A DNA stretch of 64,000 nucleotides from Alphaproteobacteria bacterium (GTDB taxonomy: Bacteria > Pseudomonadota > Alphaproteobacteria > Micropepsales > Micropepsaceae): the NCBI GenBank assembly GCA_016124385.1, contig WGNU01000005.1, positions 496,001-560,000 on the forward strand. The letters are read 5' to 3'. The position numbers and the translations under genes were made by a program. Under the pieces are notes generated by a model that was given only the letters and a program-made list of their open reading frames with translations, searched no databases and was not told the DNA's origin. Numbering within the stretch: position 1 is the stretch's first letter; the number at the start of each line of letters is the position of its first letter. Positions 58,037 to 64,000 of the stretch are shown one piece after another.

Positions 58037-59440
58037 TTGACGCCGGACAAAAAGCGCATCCTCGAGGAGTTCCTGGGCAAGCTGCCGAACCAGTCGGCCG
58101 TCCGGCTCGCTGCCGCCGTCGAGACCGACAAGGTCGGCGGCGGCTCGCTACTGCCCCACGACACGCTTCTTGACGCCCTCCGCCCGGCACTGCGCAAGGA
58201 GCAACGCCCGCCCCGGACGCCGACGCCCCTGCGGCTCGTCTGCGATGCCTTCAGCGACATGCTGATCGATGGCCCGCGCGCCCGAAAGCAGCCGGGCCGG
58301 ATCATGCGCTCCTCGATCGTGCCGATGTGGACCTGGGTTCGCGAGCAGCTGATGCCCGCGCGCCTGGCGGAGCAGACGCAGCGCATCTCCAAGAGTATTC
58401 AGACGCGCAACATGCCCGCTGCGATGGAAGTCGTCGGCGTTCTCCAGCAGGAGGTGAGCGAGGCGCTCCGCGCGGGTCTTGCCGCCTACGATCCCGATAC
58501 GAAGGAGGGCCGCGCCCTCGCGGCAAAGCTCGGCGGTCCGGACGTCATCGGCGATCTGCGCGACATGGCTCTGATGCTTCAGGTTGGCCCGGACCTCGCG
58601 CCCCTGCGGGACATGCTGCCGAAGCGGATCGACTCGCTCTCGGAAGAACAGCTAACCCTCATTCGCGCGACCTATGACGGCTTCACGGAGCATCACCCTG
58701 AACAGGCGCCTTATATCGCCTTGATGGTTCTCGGACGCCTCGAAAAGCCGTGGGAGGGCTTGAAGCTCCTGGGCGCCATCTCGCGGCAATCGGTCGACAC
58801 GCTGATCGCCAACACCGATCTTGGAATCGTTGGCGAGGTGCTTTTCTCCGACATGGAGGACATGGCGCACGCGGTTCGCCTGGTCGCCGGCGCCAATTTC
58901 AATCCGTTGGAAGTGGTCGAGAAAGTGGCGCAATTCGCACGCCATTCGGCGGGCATGACCCGCGAAATCGGGATCCGCAAGGATGGCAAATGGGGCCAGC
59001 GGCTCTTGAAGGCCCGGGCCGATATCGGCGAGGCAATGGAAACGCTCCTTTCGCGGGCACCTCGCGAGATCTTGAACGCGCTGCCGGTTCACAGGGTCGG
59101 CGGTTATGGCTCACGCGGACCGCGCCGCCCCGATCTCAGCCACCGCCCGGACCTGGAAAAGGTCGCGCGCGCGGCCCGCTTCGCCGAGCTCCTCTCGGGC
59201 GTCAAACCCTACGCCGCGCAGATCGCCTTCAACGCCGCCGCGAGTGACGCCTTCGAGGAGGTCGCCAATTCCTTGCGGCTCTACAACCAGGAAATCGTCA
59301 ACGAGATCCGCGCGGCCGAGCCCGAGGATCGCGTCAATGCGGAAGACTATGTCCGGATCGCGATGCGCATCTCCGATCTTCTCTTAGGAGAAGAAGAGAG
59401 CGATCAGCTCCGCCGCCGCGCCGCCGCGGCCGCACGCTAG
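58037..59440 (+). CDS. Large helical protein of unknown function
   Basis: It encodes 467 residues that are almost entirely helical, soluble and without a signal peptide. The N-terminal part (KKRILEEFLGKLPNQSAVRL) is followed by a Pro-rich linker (RKEQRPPRTPTP) and long amphipathic helices (MEVVGVLQQEVSEALRAGLA, FAELLSGVKPYAAQIAFNAA). The only possible start near the 5' end is TTG 58037, because an in-frame TGA directly precedes it; AAAAGG seven bases upstream supports it. Its TAG stop shares CTAG with the convergent CoA-transferase. I do not recognise the family. Confidence 0.7.
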   Translation: MTPDKKRILEEFLGKLPNQSAVRLAAAVETDKVGGGSLLPHDTLLDALRPALRKEQRPPRTPTPLRLVCDAFSDMLIDGPRARKQPGRIMRSSIVPMWTWVREQLMPARLAEQTQRISKSIQTRNMPAAMEVVGVLQQEVSEALRAGLAAYDPDTKEGRALAAKLGGPDVIGDLRDMALMLQVGPDLAPLRDMLPKRIDSLSEEQLTLIRATYDGFTEHHPEQAPYIALMVLGRLEKPWEGLKLLGAISRQSVDTLIANTDLGIVGEVLFSDMEDMAHAVRLVAGANFNPLEVVEKVAQFARHSAGMTREIGIRKDGKWGQRLLKARADIGEAMETLLSRAPREILNALPVHRVGGYGSRGPRRPDLSHRPDLEKVARAARFAELLSGVKPYAAQIAFNAAASDAFEEVANSLRLYNQEIVNEIRAAEPEDRVNAEDYVRIAMRISDLLLGEEESDQLRRRAAAAAR

Positions 59441-60633
59441 ACGATTTTCGCCTCCCGCAGCGCGGCGATCGCACCTGAATCATAGCCGAGCGTGCTGAGG
59501 ATCTCCTCGGTGTGTTCGCCAAGGAGCGGCGGGCGCGCCCGCAGCCGCCCCGGCGTTTCGGAGAGCTTCACCGGCGTCTCGGCGAGCGGCGCGGGCGTCT
59601 CGAGCCCCGGATAGACGAGCGGCTTCAAATAGCCCATCGCGCGAACGTGAGGATCATCGAGCGTCTGCTGCGGCGCGTAGACGGGTCCCGCCGGAATGCG
59701 CGCGCCTTCGAGCGCGGCGATCGCTTCATCGACTGTGCGCTCCGCGACCCAAATCGCCATCCGCTTGCTGAGCAACGCGCCGTTGTCGCCGCGCGATTGA
59801 TCGCTCATGAAACGCGGATCCGACAGCCAATGGTCCTCACCCATCAGCTTCGCCCAACGCCGGAAGAGCGGATTGCCGTTGACGGTCGTCAGCACGAAAC
59901 CGTCCTTCGCGCGGAAAATGTCGGAGGGTCCTGAGTTTTGCGCGCGATTGCCGGTCGCGACGCGATCGAGCTTCAGGATCGCCTGCTCGATCAGATGGTA
60001 GTTGAAGAACGCGAGGGCCGTCTTGATGAGTGCGCCCTCGACGAGCTGGCCGCGACCGGATTTCTCGCGGTGATGAAGCGCGGCGAGCGTACCCAGCGCT
60101 GCAAGTGACGCGGTTCCGAAATCCACCCACGCCGCATAGCTCTTGATCGGCTCCTCGGGCGAGCCCGTCAGGTAGGTCGAGCCGCACATCGCCTGCGCGA
60201 TGCCGTCGAAGCCAACGCGGTTGGCATAGGGTCCCTCGCTGCCGAACGCGGAAACGGTTGTGACGACCAGGCGCGGATTGATCCGCGAAAGCGTGTCGTA
60301 GTCGAGGCCCATTGCGCTCAACGTTTCGGGCGGCAGATTGGCGACGACGACATCCGCCTCGGCCGCGAGCGCATGGGCGATCGCGCGGCCTTTTTCGGTC
60401 ATGGGGTCGAGCGTCAGCGAGCGCTTGTTGCGGTTCATCTGGAGGAACATTGCGCCGTCGCCATCGCTGCCGTCTGGCTTTTGCGTCAGCGGCAGCAGAT
60501 AGCGGTCTTCGCTGCCCTCGCGTTTTTCCACGCGAATGACATCGGCGCCGAGATCCCCCAGCAGTGCCGCGCAGTAGGGCCCCGCGATGTACCGGCCGAA
60601 ATCGAGGACCTTCACTCCCTCAAGTACGCTCAT
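59437..60633 (-). CDS. CaiB/BaiF-family (class III) CoA-transferase
   Basis: This is a 398-residue CoA-transferase. The N-terminus VLDFGRYIAGPYCAALLGDL and GADVIRVEKREGSEDR is diagnostic, and the catalytic aspartate is in RVGFDGIAQAMCG. C-terminal IPAGPVYAPQQTLDDPHVRA and LLGEHTEEILSTLGYD complete the family pattern. It moves CoA between an acyl-CoA and a carboxylate. The start is at MSVLEGVKV (60633); the ORF-track extension of 17 codons is unsupported. The substrate is unknown; the acyl-CoA dehydrogenases nearby fit acid catabolism. Confidence 0.92.
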   Translation of the reverse strand: MSVLEGVKVLDFGRYIAGPYCAALLGDLGADVIRVEKREGSEDRYLLPLTQKPDGSDGDGAMFLQMNRNKRSLTLDPMTEKGRAIAHALAAEADVVVANLPPETLSAMGLDYDTLSRINPRLVVTTVSAFGSEGPYANRVGFDGIAQAMCGSTYLTGSPEEPIKSYAAWVDFGTASLAALGTLAALHHREKSGRGQLVEGALIKTALAFFNYHLIEQAILKLDRVATGNRAQNSGPSDIFRAKDGFVLTTVNGNPLFRRWAKLMGEDHWLSDPRFMSDQSRGDNGALLSKRMAIWVAERTVDEAIAALEGARIPAGPVYAPQQTLDDPHVRAMGYLKPLVYPGLETPAPLAETPVKLSETPGRLRARPPLLGEHTEEILSTLGYDSGAIAALREAKIV

Positions 60634-60719
60634 GGTTTCTCGCCTCTCTTGAGCGGATGACATTTGCAAGCTTAGGTATCGCAAGGAAGCGGGTCACGCG
60701 AAGAATGGAGTCGGCGCAG

Positions 60720-61064
60720 ATGACGGAAAAGGTCAACCCCTTGAAGCTGAACGCTCTTCAGCTCCGTACGCTGACCGTCCTTCAGGCGCTCGCCCGCTCG
60801 GGCGCGGCCTCCCTCAACGAGGACGGGACGGAGGCCACGATCCGCGGCTTGCCGAGCCCTCACGGCGATCACGTCCATATCGGCGATGCCGTGGTGCGGA
60901 CGGCCGATATGTCCGGCCTATCGCGCGAACCCGTCTGGAATGCGCTCGCGCGAAAGGGCCTCGCGCGCTCGGAGTGGCCGCGGGCCATCACGCTAACCGC
61001 GGCCGGGCTACTCTATGCGACGGGCCTCGACGACGAAATTCTTCATCGCCATAGCGGCCACTAG
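60720..61064 (+). CDS. Conserved small protein, possible winged helix, function unknown
   Basis: It encodes 114 residues: LKLNALQLRTLTVLQALARS, a central GLPSPHGDHVHIGDAVVRTA segment and a C-terminal VWNALARKGLARSEWPRAIT then LTAAGLLYATG. The last part reads like the recognition helix and wing of a winged-helix fold. I recall similar proteins in many alphaproteobacteria without assigned role. ATG 60720 has GGAG nine bases upstream; ATG 60705 is an alternative. The stop shares CTAG with the convergent gene. Confidence 0.68.
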   Translation: MTEKVNPLKLNALQLRTLTVLQALARSGAASLNEDGTEATIRGLPSPHGDHVHIGDAVVRTADMSGLSREPVWNALARKGLARSEWPRAITLTAAGLLYATGLDDEILHRHSGH

Positions 61065-61666
61065 TGTTCGCGCAGCGCCGGCAGAGAGACGGGGCGGCCG
61101 TTTGGCTGCGCGCAATCCGCACCCAGGAGGCCGAACAGCGTTAGCGCGCGGTCGAGCAGTGTGCAGGAAGAAGCAATCGGCTCGGCCATCGCGCTGGTTT
61201 CGCAGGACAAAGCGTTGCTCGAGCAATAGGGCCATTCGCGCGGATGGACGATGATCTCGATTTGATCGAAAGAGATCGCCGGATTAGGCCCCTCGGTCAT
61301 GAAGGCTTCAAGATACTGCGCGGCCGCGAGGGCGTCGTAGTCGGTCCAGAGGATCGAGCCGTTCTTGGGGATCGCGCCAAAGCGGTAGCACGACACTGCA
61401 AACGTAACGGGCGCGCCACGCGCCATGTCGCCGCGAAAGACCTGCGCGACCGTTCCCGTGACCATGCAGTCGCCGCGCGCGCCCTCGGGTGACGTCACCT
61501 CGTTGATGCGGATCTGCAGATGATTGGCGGCCGACATGCGCGCGGCGAGGTAGGCTTCGGGTCCAACGCGCGCCCATGACGGCGCGACCGTCCCCGCCAG
61601 CATCGCGCACGCGATCGGAAGGGCGCTGGCCAGGAGGCGTAGCGATTGGACCGGGATCGCCGACAT
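61061..61666 (-). CDS. Exported protein of unknown function
   Basis: It encodes 201 residues with a signal peptide (LRLLASALPIACAMLAGTVA ending near APSWA). The mature domain (NHLQIRINEVTSPEGARGDC, VTGTVAQVFRGDMARGAPVT, FAVSCYRF) is beta-rich and resembles an OB-like or NTR-type exported fold. Six or more cysteines, including YCSSNALSC, suggest disulfides. It is divergent from ccmI with a gap of about 100 bases. The family is not recognised. Confidence 0.7.
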   Translation of the reverse strand: MSAIPVQSLRLLASALPIACAMLAGTVAPSWARVGPEAYLAARMSAANHLQIRINEVTSPEGARGDCMVTGTVAQVFRGDMARGAPVTFAVSCYRFGAIPKNGSILWTDYDALAAAQYLEAFMTEGPNPAISFDQIEIIVHPREWPYCSSNALSCETSAMAEPIASSCTLLDRALTLFGLLGADCAQPNGRPVSLPALREH

Positions 61667-61770
61667 TCGTTCTCAAAAAACCATTTGCCGCAGAAGCGCT
61701 GGGCATTCCGTATTGTATTTAATACCGCGCTCATGATCTGTTGCATTAAATCGACGACATTGTTGCTCAA

Positions 61771-62604
61771 ATGCTGCTTTGGATCTTTTTTGCGCTGCTG
61801 ACGGGCGCGGCGACCATCCTGGTCATGGCGCCGCTCTTGCGCGGCGGCGCGCCCTTGGCAAGTGGCTCGGCGGAGGGAACGCAGGCTGCGCTGCTCGACG
61901 AAATCGAGGCCGAGGCAGCGTCAGGTCTGATCGACAAGGCGCAGGCCGAGGCCGCGCGGGCGGAGATCGCCCGCCGCTTTCTGCGGGCGACGCAAGGCGC
62001 GGCGGCCGCGGCACCCCTTAAGACTGAACGCGCACCCGCTTTCGCGCTCGCCGTCGGCGCGGGTGTGACGGTCGTGGCGTTGGGGCTTTATCTGACGCTC
62101 GGCTCGCCCGAGGTGCCCGATCAGCCGCTGTCGGGCCGGGGCGAGGAGATCGCCCGCCTGAAGGAGTTTCGCGGCCTCATCGGCGAGCTCGAGGCAAGGC
62201 TCGCGGCCGATCCCGCCCAGCCGAGAGGCTGGGAGATCCTGGCGCAATCCTATTTGCGGCTCGGCAATGTCGACGGGGCGATCGATGCGTTCGGCAAGGC
62301 CGCCGCGGCAAGCAAGCCCGAGGATGCGGACGGGTACTATGTCGCCCAGGCTCAGGTGCTGATCGAGCGCGATGGGGGCGTGATCGGTGCGACCGCACGC
62401 GACATCCTTTCCAAGGCGCTGGCTGCCAACCCGCGCAACGTGCTGGCGCGATATCTCTCCGCACTCGGCGCGGACCAGGCGGGCGACTACGATGATGCGA
62501 TCGCGCGCTGGCAGGCGCTGCTCGATGACATGCCGGAAGGCATGCCGTTTCGCGGCGAGATCGAGGAACGCCTCGCCGCCGCGCGAGCCGCCGCCGCTAG
62601 ATGA
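61771..62604 (+). CDS. ccmI: Short CcmI/CycH-like cytochrome c biogenesis protein
   Basis: It encodes 277 residues. A membrane helix at 1-20 is followed by the CcmI coiled coil (LLDEIEAEAASGLIDKAQAE, AARAEIARRFL), a second helix at about 91-112, and a periplasmic TPR region (PRGWEILAQSYLRLGNVDGA, AQAQVLIERDGG). CcmI holds apocytochrome c for heme ligation. Typical CcmI is longer and begins a ccmI-ccmE-ccmF-ccmH operon. Here no other ccm genes follow, since the next gene is convergent, so it is detached or a paralog. Confidence 0.8.
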   Translation: MLLWIFFALLTGAATILVMAPLLRGGAPLASGSAEGTQAALLDEIEAEAASGLIDKAQAEAARAEIARRFLRATQGAAAAAPLKTERAPAFALAVGAGVTVVALGLYLTLGSPEVPDQPLSGRGEEIARLKEFRGLIGELEARLAADPAQPRGWEILAQSYLRLGNVDGAIDAFGKAAAASKPEDADGYYVAQAQVLIERDGGVIGATARDILSKALAANPRNVLARYLSALGADQAGDYDDAIARWQALLDDMPEGMPFRGEIEERLAAARAAAAR

Positions 62605-62608
62605 AAGA

Positions 62609-63403
62609 CTATTTCGCTGCGCTCATTGCCGAGGCAATGCGCAGCGTCTCGAAGGCGGCATCGCCTGCCTGGAACAGGCGGTTGATCGTGTCGAACAGCG
62701 GATCGCCGCGATAATCGCGCGACCAGATGCGCGGCAACTCCTGATTGACGATCCGCATCAGCCGCTTCCGGACGACTTCGAAATTCTCATAGAACACACG
62801 CACGATCCGCCCGTCCTCGATGGGAAGGGCGTTGATGCGCTCGCGGGCGGTTTCGAACTCGCGCATGTCGAGGCAATGCGCGTGATCGTGGCAAAACTGC
62901 GTGAATTCTGACGCGCTCGCGAGCACGTCGTAGAGGAGCGCCTGAATGAGCTTGGTCTTTGTGCCGTCGGGATAGTCCGCAAGGCGCGGATGCTCACTCG
63001 AGAAGGTGATGACGTGGCGATGCGCGATGACGACGCGCCCCAAAAGATTTCCCAGAAAGCCGATCTTGGACTCAAGATCGAGGGCGATCTCCGGCAGCCG
63101 TTTCTCAAGGCGGCGCTTCGCCGTCGGCTCCAGCGAGGAGCGGTAGTTTTTCCAGCCTTCGACCGCCTTGGAGGCAAGTTCGACGGCCTGCGGCACGAGC
63201 AAAAGCGTGCCCGGATCGAACACCGGGATCGCCTTGGGCGCGCTCACGAAGAGGGGCGCGTGCTCTTCCTCGAGATCGATCCGGAAATAGGCCGGTGTGA
63301 ACGGTGAGAACTGCCGATCACCTGGCGGAGGCGCCAAATCGAGCATCTGCAACATGCGCTCGATCGCATCCTCTGCACGGTCCCGCTTGCGCTTGAAGAG
63401 CAT
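62609..63403 (-). CDS. Helical protein of unknown function, paralog of the upstream gene
   Basis: This is a 264-residue soluble helical protein. The N-terminal 80 residues include a basic start (MLFKRKRDRAED) and FSPFTPAYFRIDLEEEHAPL. The core (IALDLESKIGFLGNLLGRVV, HAHCLDMREFETARERI, IVRVFYENFEVVRKRLMRIV) aligns with the 63439 product. It lies 35 bases downstream of that gene on the same strand, so the two are co-transcribed. There is no signal peptide or catalytic motif. It is convergent with ccmI. Confidence 0.68.
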   Translation of the reverse strand: MLFKRKRDRAEDAIERMLQMLDLAPPPGDRQFSPFTPAYFRIDLEEEHAPLFVSAPKAIPVFDPGTLLLVPQAVELASKAVEGWKNYRSSLEPTAKRRLEKRLPEIALDLESKIGFLGNLLGRVVIAHRHVITFSSEHPRLADYPDGTKTKLIQALLYDVLASASEFTQFCHDHAHCLDMREFETARERINALPIEDGRIVRVFYENFEVVRKRLMRIVNQELPRIWSRDYRGDPLFDTINRLFQAGDAAFETLRIASAMSAAK

Positions 63404-63438
63404 GAAGTGACCCCCGATCGATCGCCGCTTTCGGCGCC

Positions 63439-64000
63439 CTAGCGCTCCTGCTTGAAGAGCGGCACGGATTCCTTCAGCACGCGCAGCAGCGCGACCGCGA
63501 TCTGATCGAGCCGCCCGATGATCGCGATCACGATCTCACCCACTGAATTCGCTTCGCGCATGATCCCAGGAACGTTCACGGTCAGAACGCGGTGCACCAC
63601 GCGGAACGCCGTCTGGAAGTTCGTATAGAAAACCGAAAGGAGGCGCTGGTCCGCCGCCGACATCTTCGCGATCTCGCCGCGCGCACTCTGATAGTCGGCC
63701 ATGTCGAGATAGTGCGCGTAGTCGGAATAGATTTCGAGGATTGCGTTCAACCGGCCGAAGAACTCACCCAGAAACTCGCGGTACTGGTTGATCCGGTCTT
63801 CTTCCGACCGATTGGCGAACGTGCGGCCCTCGTTCTCCATCTCGCTCATGAAGTCGTGGACGATCTGATAAACCGAGACGACTTTCTCCAGCACCGATCC
63901 CAGAAGCTCGATCTTGCGCTGCAGGTCGAGCGCGAGCGGCGCGGACGTCCCCTCGATGCGCTTGAAGACGGCGTCGTCGAGCACGACCTGGATGTGTTTG
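63439..64000 (-). CDS. Helical protein of unknown function, 5' end outside the window
   Basis: The open frame runs without a stop from 63439 to the right edge, so the true start is outside the window; the GTG at 63984 used by the track is probably internal. At least 187 residues are visible: ALDLQRKIELLGSVLEKVVS, VYQIVHDFMSEMENEGRTFA, YAHYLDMADYQSARGEI, RLLSVFYTNFQTAFRVVHRV. It is paralogous to the 62609-63403 product in order and spacing of these blocks. It is soluble and helical with no recognised domain. Confidence 0.68.
   Translation of the reverse strand, partial: KHIQVVLDDAVFKRIEGTSAPLALDLQRKIELLGSVLEKVVSVYQIVHDFMSEMENEGRTFANRSEEDRINQYREFLGEFFGRLNAILEIYSDYAHYLDMADYQSARGEIAKMSAADQRLLSVFYTNFQTAFRVVHRVLTVNVPGIMREANSVGEIVIAIIGRLDQIAVALLRVLKESVPLFKQER

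Overview
This is a 64 kb chromosomal window from a GC-rich alphaproteobacterium. The gene families suggest Hyphomicrobiales (Rhizobiales) or a close relative: a MucR/Ros regulator, two DUF2336 proteins, DUF1491, DUF2849, DUF934, a DUF6456 gene next to a DnaA-C-like gene, a DUF5330-like protein, a FeuP/FeuQ-like two-component system and a Rhodobacter-type gene transfer agent (GTA) cluster. The assignment rests on protein recognition by eye, not on a search. I saw no tRNA, rRNA or CRISPR array.

Layout. 0-6 kb: acyl-CoA synthetase, crotonase and two paralogous MFS carriers. 6-13 kb: a CPA1 antiporter with a cyclic-nucleotide-binding domain, a methyltransferase with two small exported proteins, DUF2336, a ParA plus ribbon-helix-helix pair, and MucR. 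13-21 kb: a cysteine-rich exported protein of unknown function, an XRE/S24-like repressor divergent from a DnaA-C-like/DUF6456 pair, a MaoC hydratase, small exported proteins, and a DivJ/PleC-like PAS histidine kinase with DUF1491. 21-25 kb: a tandem palindromic-repeat array beside a GIY-YIG nuclease, release factor 3, and a second DUF2336. 25-30 kb: an ornithine-decarboxylase-type enzyme, a BLUF photoreceptor and a sulfite-reduction group (DUF934, siroheme reductase, DUF2849). 30-36 kb: an NMT1/THI5-type ABC importer, DUF1254/DUF1214 and a class A penicillin-binding protein.

36.6-50.6 kb holds a complete, apparently intact RcGTA-like structural cluster in canonical order: small and large terminase, portal, protease, capsid, connectors, tail tube, chaperones, a short tape measure, distal tail, hub, NlpC/P60 peptidase and a 1323-residue TIM-barrel tip protein. 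No integrase, replication or repressor genes accompany it. A textbook intrinsic terminator lies just after the capsid gene, an extra small gene sits between capsid and connector, and a SleB-like cell-wall hydrolase gene follows the cluster.

51-64 kb: a two-subunit acyl-CoA dehydrogenase, a phasin, PepSY proteins with the FeuP/FeuQ-like system, an XRE regulator facing a small gene across an array of CGCAC-N3-GTGCG palindromes, a CoA-transferase, several conserved unknowns, a short CcmI and a tandem pair of paralogous unknown helical proteins.

Four families of dispersed palindromic repeats fill most longer intergenic gaps. Genes are otherwise packed tightly, with many ATGA/GTGA overlaps and three convergent pairs whose stop codons share one palindromic tetranucleotide.
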